DNA from: an uncultured Lachnospiraceae bacterium
Lineage (GTDB): Bacteria > Bacillota > Clostridia > Lachnospirales > Lachnospiraceae
DNA length: 64,000 bases
NCBI GenBank assembly: GCA_934320845.1
Contig: CAKRFU010000006.1
Span: 1-64,000, forward strand
Direction: 5' to 3'
The number at the start of each line of letters is the position of its first letter. Position 1 is the first letter of the stretch. This document shows positions 26,484 to 34,752 of the stretch, piece by piece. The notes beneath the pieces are model-generated. The model made no database searches and was not told the origin of the DNA. It saw only the letters and a list, made by a program, of their open reading frames with translations. Made by a program: the position numbers and the translations under genes.

Positions 26484-27047
26484 ATGGACAATATATATGT
26501 AAACTATTTTTTAACGGCATTGGTATTGACGTTTGTGATACCAGTTGCAGGCTTTGTTATAGAACAAATAGTAAAACTTTTATATTCAATAACGGCATCA
26601 TTTCTCGGAAATGAAATTACATACTTTATATTTAACAGACTTACGTTTATAGGTGTTTTTCATCATGAGTTGTCTCATGCACTGCTTGCAACACTTACGG
26701 GAGCAAAAGTTACTAAGATAGTATTTTTTCATCCTGATGGTGACAGGCTTGGATATGTTCAGTATGTGACAAGAGGAAATGTAATAATGGCGGCAATTCA
26801 ACAGACAATGGCTTCAATAGCCCCTGTATTTTGCGGAGCATTGACAAGTGCGGGCATTTATTATTATATGTCATGCACAGCTCTTGTAATGTGGCAGATG
26901 GTTCTGTTATGGTATGTATTTATTTCTGTTATACTGCATATGACAATGAGCAGTCAGGATTTTAAGGTAATGTGGCGTGGAATACCTGTTGTATATGTGA
27001 TTGTGTTTATTGTTGTTTATGTTATGAAATTTAATTTGTTTAGATAA
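26484..27047 (+). CDS. M50-like membrane metalloprotease
   Basis: A 187-residue membrane protein with about four or five helices. HHELSHALLA at 60-69 contains the HExxH zinc motif within a membrane segment, as in site-2 protease (M50-like) and related families. No PDZ domain is present; the protein is short compared with RseP-type peptidases. ATG 26484 is chosen because GAGGAA lies just upstream; ATG 26472 is possible. Together with the rhomboid it gives the Ter island two intramembrane proteases. Confidence 0.82.
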   Translation: MDNIYVNYFLTALVLTFVIPVAGFVIEQIVKLLYSITASFLGNEITYFIFNRLTFIGVFHHELSHALLATLTGAKVTKIVFFHPDGDRLGYVQYVTRGNVIMAAIQQTMASIAPVFCGALTSAGIYYYMSCTALVMWQMVLLWYVFISVILHMTMSSQDFKVMWRGIPVVYVIVFIVVYVMKFNLFR

Positions 27048-27091
27048 CTATCAATAATAGTGGCTATTTTATGCGAGGTTTAAATGGAAAA

Positions 27092-27859
27092 ATGAAAATA
27101 TTAAATATTGATATGGATAATACGTTGATATATTCATACAAACATGATATTGGCAGAGAAAAGATAAATGTAGAATTATACAATGGCAGGGAGATTTCAT
27201 ATATAACTGAGAGGACATTTGAACTTTTGGGTGAAGTGAATAAGGAATTTCTTATAGTGCCTACGACAACAAGAACAAAAGAGCAGTATGAAAGAATTTT
27301 TCTCGGAATAGGATTGATAAAATATGCACTTGTCTGTAACGGAGGAGTGTTGCTGGTTGATGGAAAGAGGGATGAAGAGTGGTATAAAGTTTCTAAAAAT
27401 CTTATTTCAAACAGTGTGGATGAACTTTTTAAGGCTGTTTTATACCTTGAAAACGAAGAGTTAAGAAAATTTGAAGTGAGATTTATTGAGGAATTGTTTG
27501 TGTTTACCAAATGTGATGAACCGGAAACGGTTGTCTGCAGGCTTAGAAGTAAGTTGAATTTGTCGCTTGTTGATGTTTTTAACAATGGAATAAAAGTGTA
27601 TGTGGTTCCAAAAAATCTTGATAAGGGAACGGCAGTTAAAAGATTTAGAGGGTATTTGGGAAAATGTGTTGGCAAGGTTGTGGCAGCAGGTGACAGTGAA
27701 TTTGACATACCAATGGTAAAATGTGCTGATGAGGGGATAGTGCCTAAAGGGTTTATGAACAGATTTAAATTGGCAGATGATAATGGTAAGATATGTGAAA
27801 TGCCCGGCAAAAAAGTATTTGCTGAGGAAATGTTGGAAAAAATATGTTTAGAAAGATAA
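27092..27859 (+). CDS. HAD-family phosphatase of the Ter module
   Basis: A 255-residue HAD hydrolase with motif I DMDNT (7-11), motif II TTTRT (in VPTTTRTKEQ), Lys in LDKGTAVKRF and motif IV GDSEFDIPM, the layout of the Cof/sucrose-phosphatase-like (type IIB) subfamily. HAD phosphatases accompany the phosphoribosyltransferase and lyase in Ter biosynthetic clusters and may dephosphorylate the metabolite. The start at ATG 27092 puts motif I at the usual distance; ATG 27071 adds seven residues. Confidence 0.85.
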   Translation: MKILNIDMDNTLIYSYKHDIGREKINVELYNGREISYITERTFELLGEVNKEFLIVPTTTRTKEQYERIFLGIGLIKYALVCNGGVLLVDGKRDEEWYKVSKNLISNSVDELFKAVLYLENEELRKFEVRFIEELFVFTKCDEPETVVCRLRSKLNLSLVDVFNNGIKVYVVPKNLDKGTAVKRFRGYLGKCVGKVVAAGDSEFDIPMVKCADEGIVPKGFMNRFKLADDNGKICEMPGKKVFAEEMLEKICLER

Positions 27860-27946
27860 TCAGCAAAAACTGAGCAGGCTGAAGTATTATTGATATTTTT
27901 GACGTATGCGCTGTTATAAAACGTAAAAAGAATAGTAGCAGCCATA

Positions 27947-27975
27947 TTGAGAATATCATTTATTTTTGATATAAT
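27947..27975 (+). promoter_or_regulatory. Promoter of apt
   Basis: TTGAGA-17 bp-TATAAT, with the transcript leader running about 120 bases to the apt ATG. The motif TGTGAACAGTAA lies in that leader at 28025. Confidence 0.6.
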
Positions 27976-28099
27976 AAATAAGATTGTGCATGAAGAATCA
28001 ATTATGCTGTTCTTAAGATGAAAATGTGAACAGTAATGCAAAGTCTCCTCATAAAAGAGGTGACAGTATCTTATAATTAATAAGGAGGACATATATACA

Positions 28100-28624
28100 A
28101 TGAAGAAATTAGAGGATTATGTCAGATGTATTCCTGATTTTCCGAGTGAGGGAGTTATGTTTCGAGATATTACATCTGTAATTCAGGATCCGGACGGGCT
28201 CAAACTTGCCATTGATTCAATGATTGAGGCTGTTAAGGACGTTGATTTTGATGTTGTAGTAGGAACTGAGTCAAGAGGTTTTATCTTTGGTATGCCTATT
28301 GCTTATGCTCTCGGTAAGGGATTTGTACCATGCCGCAAAAAGGGAAAACTTCCATGTGAGACGGTTACGGCATCGTATGCTCTGGAGTATGGCACAGCAG
28401 AGATTGAAATTCACAAAGATGCAATAAAGCCTGGTCAGAAGGTTTTACTTGTGGATGATCTTATCGCAACGGGCGGAACTATCGAAGCATGTGCAGGTCT
28501 TGTTGAAGAACTTGGCGGTGAAGTAGTAAAGATTTTATTCTTACTCGAACTTGCGGGTCTTAAAGGCAGAGAAAAACTTGCGAAGTATGATGTTACATCA
28601 CTTATTACATATGAAGGAAAATAA
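28100..28624 (+). CDS. apt: Adenine phosphoribosyltransferase
   Basis: A 174-residue enzyme of full length. It converts adenine plus PRPP to AMP (purine salvage). PRPP loop VLLVDDLIATGGT is at 115-127, with VVGTESRGFIFG and PCRKKGKLPCET as further adenine-PRTase landmarks. AAGGAGG precedes the ATG. It is followed by a purine-type NCS2 permease, which supplies its substrate. Confidence 0.97.
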   Translation: MKKLEDYVRCIPDFPSEGVMFRDITSVIQDPDGLKLAIDSMIEAVKDVDFDVVVGTESRGFIFGMPIAYALGKGFVPCRKKGKLPCETVTASYALEYGTAEIEIHKDAIKPGQKVLLVDDLIATGGTIEACAGLVEELGGEVVKILFLLELAGLKGREKLAKYDVTSLITYEGK

Positions 28625-28742
28625 ATCCTTTGTGTGTTGATAAAAAAGAGTGAGGTGTAAACAGTAGCTGTAATAGGGTACGGAAAACACTGTGATATAT
28701 TTTAATAGTGACAAACATACGAAAAAGGAGACATAATTACTT

Positions 28743-30101
28743 ATGTTAAACAAATTATTTAAATTGGATGAAAATAATACAAATGTAAAGACTGAGATAA
28801 TAGCCGGTCTTACAACATTTATGGCTATGGCATATATACTTGCCGTAAATCCTAATATCTTAAGTAGTACGGGAATGAATCGTGATGCTGTACTTTTAGC
28901 TACATCACTCGCTTCATTTATAGGATGTATGGCTATGGCACTTCTTGCAAATTATCCATTTGCACTTGCACCTGGTATGGGGCTTAATGCTTATATGGCA
29001 GGAACAGTATGTGCAAATATGGGTTATTCATGGAAAGTTGCACTTCTTGCAGTATTTGTGGAAGGTCTTGTATTTATCATACTTTCACTTACAAATGTGC
29101 GTGAAGCTATTTTTAATGCTATTCCTTCAGGACTCAAAAAAGGAGTAAGTGCAGGTATCGGATTATTTATCGCATTTATCGGTCTTCAGGGAGCAAAGAT
29201 TGTAGTAGCAGACAGTTCAACACTTCTTACTTATGTAAGATTTACAAAAGATTTCCATACAGTAGGAATCGGTGCATTGCTTGCACTTATCGGATTATTT
29301 ATAACAGTTATTCTTTATGCAAAGAATGTTAAGGGCTCTATTCTTATCGGAATATTAAGCACATGGGTTCTTGGAATGCTCTGTCAGCTTGTAGGAATTT
29401 ATGTTCCAAATCCTGATACCGGATTTTATTCATTATATCCGACATTTAAAATGATTGACATTACAGCAATCGGTGATACTTTTGGCCAGTGCTTTAAAGC
29501 AGATTTTTCAAAAATTAAGATACTCGATTTTATCGTTGTTCTTTTCGCATTCCTTTTTGTTGATATTTTTGATACTCTCGGAACACTTATCGGTGTTTCT
29601 ACAAAGGCAGGAATGCTTGATGAGAATGAAAAGCTTCCTAGAATTAAACCGGCACTTCTTGCAGATGCCATTGCAACATCAGTTGGTGCAGTTCTTGGAA
29701 CATCAACAACAACAACATATGTAGAGTCATCAGCAGGTGTACTTGCAGGAGGACGTACAGGTCTTTCAGCAGCCGTAACAGGAATCATGTTTTTACTTGC
29801 AATCATATTTGCACCTATATTTACGGCAATTCCATCGTTTGCAACAGCACCGGCACTTATATTCGTTGGTTTCCTTATGATATCTTCAATAATAAGTGTA
29901 GATTTTACAGACCTTACAGAATCGGTACCTGCATACCTTGCACTTCTTGCAATGCCGCTTATGTATAGCATTTCAGAGGGAATTGCACTCGGTGTTATCT
30001 CATATGTTGTTATCAATGTATTTTGTGGAAAAGCAAAGAAAGTAAAACCTTTGATGTATATACTTGCCGTATTGTTCGTTTGTAAGTATATATTCCTGTA
30101 G
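28743..30101 (+). CDS. NCS2-family nucleobase (xanthine/uracil or adenine/guanine) permease
   Basis: A 452-residue membrane transporter of the AzgA-like branch of NCS2. Landmarks are ETIAGLTTFMAMAYIL-type opening (here EIIAGLTTFMAMAYIL), the GMGLNAYMAGTVC helix, and LGTSTTTTYVESSAGVLAGGRTG (written in two parts: LGTSTTTTYVES and AGGRTGLS). About 12-14 helices are visible. The AzgA branch imports adenine, guanine or hypoxanthine by proton symport. AAGGAG lies upstream of the ATG. It follows apt and may share regulation; no purine riboswitch was seen. Confidence 0.93.
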   Translation: MLNKLFKLDENNTNVKTEIIAGLTTFMAMAYILAVNPNILSSTGMNRDAVLLATSLASFIGCMAMALLANYPFALAPGMGLNAYMAGTVCANMGYSWKVALLAVFVEGLVFIILSLTNVREAIFNAIPSGLKKGVSAGIGLFIAFIGLQGAKIVVADSSTLLTYVRFTKDFHTVGIGALLALIGLFITVILYAKNVKGSILIGILSTWVLGMLCQLVGIYVPNPDTGFYSLYPTFKMIDITAIGDTFGQCFKADFSKIKILDFIVVLFAFLFVDIFDTLGTLIGVSTKAGMLDENEKLPRIKPALLADAIATSVGAVLGTSTTTTYVESSAGVLAGGRTGLSAAVTGIMFLLAIIFAPIFTAIPSFATAPALIFVGFLMISSIISVDFTDLTESVPAYLALLAMPLMYSISEGIALGVISYVVINVFCGKAKKVKPLMYILAVLFVCKYIFL

Positions 30102-30173
30102 GAATACTTTTAGAAAAGAATATTTTCGTACATTAAAGAAATTGGGATTAATAAATTAAGAACAAATCAATGA

Positions 30174-30216
30174 CTGCCGCTTTTGTGGACTAAAATTCAC
30201 AGAGCGGCATTTTTTA
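30174..30216 (+). terminator. Terminator after the NCS2 permease gene
   Basis: TGCCGCT with GTG pairs with CAC and AGCGGCA, and TTTTTT follows at 30211. It runs directly into repeat copy B. Confidence 0.8.
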
Positions 30217-30308
30217 TGGAATAGGAAAATGCTCGTAACATAGAGGAAAATCAACAAGAATTGCAAAGCAATTCTTGGAGGGCAAAATGCTGGTTTTGCC
30301 CTTTTTTA
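30217..30308 (+). repeat. Dispersed double-hairpin repeat, copy B
   Basis: Begins ATGGAATAGGAAAATGCTCG and ends GGCAAAATGCTGGTTTTGCC plus CTTTTTT. It differs from copy A at few positions; several changes lie in the loops or are paired changes (inner hairpin AGAATTGC-AAA-GCAATTCT). Both copies follow a terminator at the end of a membrane-transport gene. Confidence 0.85.
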
Positions 30309-30367
30309 TGGAATAGGAAATTGCTGTAATGTAGTGGTGTACTAGCGCAGGCAGTGCCCTTTTTTAC
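30309..30367 (+). repeat. Dispersed repeat, shortened copy C
   Basis: Starts TGGAATAGGAAATTGCTG directly after copy B, shares GCTGTAATGTAGTGGTGTAC and GCGCAGGC with copy D, and ends GCCCTTTTTTACG. Compared with copy D it lacks the inner hairpin, as if by deletion. Confidence 0.7.
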
Positions 30368-30869
30368 GCATAGGCAGCTTTTTGGTTTATATAAGAATAT
30401 TTGCAGAATATCAGCAGCAGTACACATAGATGTGCAAAAAAAAGAACCGCTGGAGAAGCAGTTCTTTGTAATAACCATAAAAGGTTATAACAATCAAGCT
30501 TAAGCTTGATTGTTTGGAGAAGGTATGAAAAAAATTTAAGCACTTATCAAATGATTTCGTTTCATTTGATGGTTTTATAATAACGTTCAAGTGTGAACCT
30601 GTAATGTTTTAATTGTGAAAGATATGTTAATAAATATGAACGAAAAAAGAATGCACTTGCCATTAGCTGTCAGGCTATGTGACAATGAGCATATGTTATA
30701 GGACTTTGAAGGCGTGAAAACGATTTCGTAATTTAGTATTGTTCTGTGACAGAAGCAATACTAAAATATAAAGCAAGATAAAAATATTTATGGATTGAAA
30801 ATGGTAAAAAATCCGATTTAATAGAAATATCAATTGTTTGTTGGACTGGAAAACAGAAAGGGAAGAATC
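30368..30869 (+). promoter_or_regulatory. Upstream region of the lacI-type gene, rich in inverted repeats
   Basis: No gene is supported in this 500-base stretch. It holds an AAGAACCGCT/AGCAGTTCTT hairpin (about 30442-30466), a perfect 26-bp palindrome at 30489-30514, an inverted repeat ATCAAATGA-7-TCATTTGAT at 30546-30570, and a candidate promoter TTGAAG-17-TAATTT (30706-30734) whose spacer includes GAAAACGATTTCG, similar to LacI-family operators. A 10-bp stem extended by TTCTG/CAGAA lies at 30732-30765. Autoregulation by the downstream gene is likely. Confidence 0.5.
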
Positions 30870-31946
30870 ATGTCAATTAAAAAAATAGCAGAAAGAGCGG
30901 GGGTTTCAGCTTCGACTGTTTCACGCGTACTTAACAATCCGAATTATAAATGCTCATCTCCTGAAGTACGTGATAAAATTTGGAAGATTGCAATTGAGCT
31001 TAATTATACGCCCAATACTGCTGCACGCAATTTGAAAATGGGGCTTAAAGAAAAAGAAGAAAAGGTCTACTATGTCGGTGTACTTATGACACGAATGGAA
31101 AAGGCGACAGCAGACCCGTTTTTTAATGAGCTGCTGCGTGTGATAGAAAGTGAGATACATAAACAGGTTGCGATATTGACAAAGGTATGGTATATGCCAA
31201 TTTTTTCAAATGACAAAAAATGTAGACACGAAGATATTAGTCTGCTGGTTGATGAAATGTATGATGAGATGGAGCAGAAATGTGACGGTCTTATAATTAT
31301 TGGAAAATGTAATAAAGAAGCGTTAAAAAAACTTAATAAGAAATTTAAAAATGTAGTTTCAGTAAATCGAAATTCTACGAATTATGAAGTTGATGAGGTC
31401 TTGTGTGACGGAAAGAAAGTTGCAATGATGGCTGTAGAATATCTTATATCACTCGGACATACCAGTATAGGTTATGTGGGTGACTGTTATAATGAGGCGA
31501 GATACAGAGGGTATCTTGAGGCACTGCACAGACATGATATTGACCCGGAAGCGGATTATATAGTACAGACGGGGCAGACAGAGGCAGAAGGATTTGCGGC
31601 TATGCAGAAATTTATGCAGTCAGAGGAAAGACCAACGGGAATATATTGTGCAAACGATATTACTGCCATTGGAATGTTAAAGTTTCTTGAGACAAATAAA
31701 AACAGATATTATATTCCATCCATAATAGCCAGTGATGATATTGAGGAAGCACAGTATACAAGACCTATGCTTACAACAGTAAGACTTCCGAAAGAAGAGA
31801 TGGGCAAGTTTGCACTGTACCTTCTTGTTGACCGTATGCGTGGAGGACACAAAAGTGTAGTCCGCACGGAGCTTGAGGGAAAGCTTATGGTACGAAACAG
31901 CTGTATGGGGATTGATGAGGGCGGATGGTGTGATTATTGTATATGA
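30870..31946 (+). CDS. LacI-family transcriptional regulator
   Basis: A 358-residue repressor. The N-terminal HTH reads IKKIAERAGVSASTVSRVLN, followed by the hinge helix (TPNTAARNLK). The periplasmic-binding-like core has DGLIIIGK, VDEVLCDG, GHTSIGYVGD and GIYCANDITAIGMLKF, as in GalR/EbgR-type members. The effector sugar cannot be told. ATG 30870 with GGGAAG upstream places the HTH at the very start, as usual. No metabolic gene is adjacent, so it probably acts elsewhere as well as on its own promoter. Confidence 0.93.
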   Translation: MSIKKIAERAGVSASTVSRVLNNPNYKCSSPEVRDKIWKIAIELNYTPNTAARNLKMGLKEKEEKVYYVGVLMTRMEKATADPFFNELLRVIESEIHKQVAILTKVWYMPIFSNDKKCRHEDISLLVDEMYDEMEQKCDGLIIIGKCNKEALKKLNKKFKNVVSVNRNSTNYEVDEVLCDGKKVAMMAVEYLISLGHTSIGYVGDCYNEARYRGYLEALHRHDIDPEADYIVQTGQTEAEGFAAMQKFMQSEERPTGIYCANDITAIGMLKFLETNKNRYYIPSIIASDDIEEAQYTRPMLTTVRLPKEEMGKFALYLLVDRMRGGHKSVVRTELEGKLMVRNSCMGIDEGGWCDYCI

Positions 31947-31947
31947 G

Positions 31948-32030
31948 TAAAAAAGGGCAAAGCCTGCGCTTTGCCCTAGCAAGAATTTCTTCGAAATTCT
32001 TGTTTGTACACCACTACATTACAGCCACTT
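31948..32030 (-). repeat. Dispersed double-hairpin repeat, copy D (reverse orientation)
   Basis: On the minus strand it reads GGCTGTAATGTAGTGGTGTAC, then CAAGAATTT-CGAAG-AAATTCTTG (inner hairpin) and GGGCAAAG-CGCAGG-CTTTGCCC followed by TTTTTT. It lies between lacI and yjfB, both of which end here, and can terminate transcription of the leftward gene; the inner hairpin followed by TTTGT may serve the rightward one. Confidence 0.8.
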
Positions 32031-32048
32031 TTTGACAATTCGTCCCTT

Positions 32049-32240
32049 TTATACCATAATATCAATATTTGCTCCGATGTCCGGATTAACAGACCTTTCC
32101 ATTACGGAACGATCCATCATATCAATAAGACCTGCACCGGTTTCCTTCATAGTATCAAGACTCTTTGCCAGAACTGCTGTTTCAACATTATTCATCACAT
32201 TTGCTTGTGATATTCCCATAGAGAGTGCTGCGATATCCAT
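32049..32240 (-). CDS. yjfB: YjfB-family putative motility protein
   Basis: A 63-residue protein. MDIAALSMGISQANVMNNVE, the LAKSLDTMKETGAGLIDMM helix and the Pro/Gly-rich end with NIDIMV match the small YjfB family (putative motility proteins of Bacillus and Clostridia). ATG 32240 has AAGGAGGG upstream; an earlier ATG at 32279 has none. A perfect-spaced promoter precedes it. Its presence hints at a flagellated host; its role is not established. Confidence 0.85.
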   Translation of the reverse strand: MDIAALSMGISQANVMNNVETAVLAKSLDTMKETGAGLIDMMDRSVMERSVNPDIGANIDIMV

Positions 32241-32262
32241 AAAAATCCCTCCTTTTTTAGGT

Positions 32263-32291
32263 ATTATAACCCCAAACATAACATATGTAAA
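32263..32291 (-). promoter_or_regulatory. Promoter of yjfB
   Basis: Reading left: TTTACA-17 bp-TATAAT, about 23 bases before the yjfB ATG. Confidence 0.6.
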
Positions 32292-32310
32292 TAATCTAAA
32301 AACAATCTTC

Positions 32311-32339
32311 TTGCACTAATCTGTAACTTAATGTATAAT
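32311..32339 (+). promoter_or_regulatory. Promoter of the TPP-riboswitch operon
   Basis: TTGCAC-17 bp-TATAAT ends just before the riboswitch begins, so the RNA starts with the aptamer. Confidence 0.7.
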
Positions 32340-32341
32340 AG

Positions 32342-32442
32342 CTGACGCAGGGGAGCTTGTGCACGAAACAGGCTGAGAGTAGATTGCGTATCTTAACCCT
32401 TATAACCTGATGGATAATGCCAGCGTAGGAAGTTGTCGGTAT
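32342..32442 (+). ncRNA. TPP (thiamine pyrophosphate) riboswitch, THI element
   Basis: The conserved parts occur in order: CAGGGGAGCTTG, GGCTGAGAG, AACCCTTATAACCTGAT, and GGATAATGCCAGCGTAGGAA. This is the standard thi-box. It lies in the leader of thiD-cytX, where bound TPP would shut off expression of pyrimidine-precursor uptake and phosphorylation. The expression platform between about 32440 and the GGAGG at 32563 is not resolved. Confidence 0.95.
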
Positions 32443-32576
32443 AGATTTGATTTGTATTGATTTATGTTGAGAATGTACATGGTATTTATGTATATTCTTT
32501 TTTTGTGCATTATATCTTAACGGGATTTGAATTTAGGACAAAAGCATACTTACGAAAAATAAAGGAGGTCATAAAT

Positions 32577-33374
32577 TTGAAAACAGCATTAACAATAGCA
32601 GGCAGTGATTCAAGCGGTGGAGCAGGAATACAGGCTGATATAAAGACTATGATAAGCAACGGTGTGTATGCTATGAGTGCCATAACGGCTCTTACGGCAC
32701 AGAATACAACAGGCGTAACGGCTATTATGGATGTAACACCGGAGTTTTTGGGAGAGCAGATGGATGAGATATTTACAGATATTTATCCTGATGCGGTAAA
32801 AATAGGCATGGTATCGGCAAGTGGACTTATTGAAAAAATAGCGGATAAGCTTATTGAATACAAGGCAGACAATATAGTAGTCGACCCGGTAATGGTCGCA
32901 ACAAGCGGGGCAAAGCTTATAACCGATGATGCAATAAGTACATTGAAAGAAAAGTTGCTTCCGCTTGCAACAATTCTCACACCAAATATACCTGAGGGCG
33001 AAGTATTGTCAGGCATGAGCATTGAGAACGAAAAAGATATGATAGAGGCTGCAAAGTATATAAGTGAAAAGTTTAATTGTGCCGTTCTTATGAAAGGAGG
33101 TCATCAGATAAATGATGCCAATGACCTTTTATATAGAAATGGTGACTATAAGTGGTTTAATGGAAAGAGAATAGATAATCCAAATACTCATGGCACAGGA
33201 TGTACATTGTCAAGTGCAATTGCATCAAATCTGGCAAAAGGATATAAACTTGATGATGCTGTGCTTAGAGCAAAAGATTATATTTCGGGAGCACTTGCGG
33301 CAATGCTTGATTTGGGAAAGGGAAGCGGACCGATGAATCATGCATTTGCATGTGATAATGAATTTATGAAATAG
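32577..33374 (+). CDS. thiD: Hydroxymethylpyrimidine/phosphomethylpyrimidine kinase
   Basis: A 265-residue ribokinase-like enzyme that phosphorylates HMP to HMP-P and then HMP-PP for thiamine synthesis. It opens with TALTIAGSDSSGGAGIQADI, the ThiD signature, and has VVDPVMVATSG, TPNIPEGEVLSG and the catalytic region NTHGTGCTLSSAIA. The TTG start behind AAAGGAGG gives the usual N-terminus. It is the first gene under the TPP riboswitch. Confidence 0.96.
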   Translation: MKTALTIAGSDSSGGAGIQADIKTMISNGVYAMSAITALTAQNTTGVTAIMDVTPEFLGEQMDEIFTDIYPDAVKIGMVSASGLIEKIADKLIEYKADNIVVDPVMVATSGAKLITDDAISTLKEKLLPLATILTPNIPEGEVLSGMSIENEKDMIEAAKYISEKFNCAVLMKGGHQINDANDLLYRNGDYKWFNGKRIDNPNTHGTGCTLSSAIASNLAKGYKLDDAVLRAKDYISGALAAMLDLGKGSGPMNHAFACDNEFMK

Positions 33375-33388
33375 AAAAGAGGAAATAA

Positions 33389-34624
33389 ATGGAAAACACA
33401 AGAAGAACATCATTATTTGAAAATGGACTTATCTGGTTTGGTGCAGGTTTGTCGATAGCAGAGATACTTACGGGAACAGCATTTGCACCGCTTGGTTTTG
33501 GAAAGGGCATACTTGCTGTAATAATTGGTCATATAATCGGATGCCTTATGCTTTTTTATGCCGGAGTTATAGGTGGAAAAGAAAGAAAAAGTGCAATGGA
33601 TACGGTTACTATGAGTTTTGGAAGTGACGGCAGTAAATTTTTTGCATTTTTAAATGTGCTTCAGCTTGTAGGCTGGACTTCAATTATGATTTATGACGGC
33701 GCACTGGCAGCAAACGGGATATTTAATACGGGAAATTGGGTATGGTGCCTTGTGATTGGAGCACTTATTATTTTATGGATTGTGATTGGAATAACAAATC
33801 TTGGAAAAATAAATACAATAGCAATGGCAGCATTATTTATTCTTACTATAATAATGTGTAAAGTTATATTTTTCAGTGATGCATCAGGAGTAAAAGTATC
33901 AGGTGACAGTATGAGCTTTGGAGCAGCGGTTGAGCTTGCCGTAGCAATGCCATTATCGTGGCTTCCTTTGATAAGTGATTACACAAAAGAAGCAAAGGAA
34001 CCTATAAAGGCAACACTTGTAAGCACAATTGTTTATGGAATAGTAAGCTGCTGGATGTATATTATTGGAATGGGTGCAGCCATATTTACCGGTGAAAGTG
34101 ACGTGGCACAGATAATGGTAAAGGCAGGTCTTGGAATAGTTGGACTTTTAATAGTAGTATTTTCAACTGTAACAACAACATTTCTTGATGCATATTCAGC
34201 AGGAATATCAAGTGAAACGATTTTTTCAAAATCAGCCGGAAAAAATATGGATATAACAGGAGAAGTGAAGAATACAGCTGTTTTTTTCACAGCGAAAAAA
34301 TCTTCGGTTATAAGTATAATAGTGACTGTTATAGGAACAGCGGCAGCTATTTTGTTCCCTATGGATGATATAACAGATTTTATGTATCTTATCGGTTCAG
34401 TATTTGCACCGATGATAGCTATACAGATAGCAGATTACTTTATATTAAAGTCAGATAAAAGCAGTAAGAAAGCTGATATAACAAATGCTGTTATATGGGT
34501 GATAGGATTTATACTTTATCGTTATCTTATGACAGTGGATATACCTGTGGGAAATACATTGCCTGATATGGCGGTGACTATTGTGATAGCTGTGGCAGCA
34601 GGAAAGGTTATCGGGGAAAAGTAA
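33389..34624 (+). CDS. cytX: CytX-type hydroxymethylpyrimidine transporter (NCS1 family)
   Basis: A 411-residue protein with about 12 helices of the cytosine/purine permease family (GLIWFGAGLSIAEILTGT opening, ATLVSTIVYG, SDYTKEAKEP). Its position after thiD under a TPP riboswitch identifies the substrate as HMP, the CytX role, by context. AGAGG precedes the ATG. Confidence 0.9.
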   Translation: MENTRRTSLFENGLIWFGAGLSIAEILTGTAFAPLGFGKGILAVIIGHIIGCLMLFYAGVIGGKERKSAMDTVTMSFGSDGSKFFAFLNVLQLVGWTSIMIYDGALAANGIFNTGNWVWCLVIGALIILWIVIGITNLGKINTIAMAALFILTIIMCKVIFFSDASGVKVSGDSMSFGAAVELAVAMPLSWLPLISDYTKEAKEPIKATLVSTIVYGIVSCWMYIIGMGAAIFTGESDVAQIMVKAGLGIVGLLIVVFSTVTTTFLDAYSAGISSETIFSKSAGKNMDITGEVKNTAVFFTAKKSSVISIIVTVIGTAAAILFPMDDITDFMYLIGSVFAPMIAIQIADYFILKSDKSSKKADITNAVIWVIGFILYRYLMTVDIPVGNTLPDMAVTIVIAVAAGKVIGEK

Positions 34625-34663
34625 ATTTGACAAAAGAATAAAGACAAATATATTTCAAAATAA

Positions 34664-34704
34664 CTAAAAACAGATGCTTAGATTAAAATGGCATCTGTTT
34701 TTAG
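34664..34704. terminator. Bidirectional terminator between cytX and fbp
   Basis: CTAAAAACAGATGC and GCATCTGTTTTTAG form a perfect 14-bp stem; both sides have T-rich tails in their respective directions. It separates convergent genes. Confidence 0.82.
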
Positions 34705-34752
34705 TTTGTACTGTACATCAAGACAATTCCCGACAATGAAAAACATTAACTT

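Noticed and set aside
27064..28092. 342-codon frame antisense to the HAD phosphatase
   Set aside because: The sense strand has all HAD motifs and a normal start; the antisense product is Ser/Leu/Ile-rich shadow sequence.
28625..28742. Purine riboswitch before the NCS2 permease
   Set aside because: The conserved aptamer parts are missing.
29426..30016. 196-codon antisense frame in the NCS2 permease gene
   Set aside because: Shadow of the real gene; no start signal.
32004..32319. Rightward frames across yjfB
   Set aside because: They lack ribosome sites and overlap a better-supported leftward gene and a repeat.
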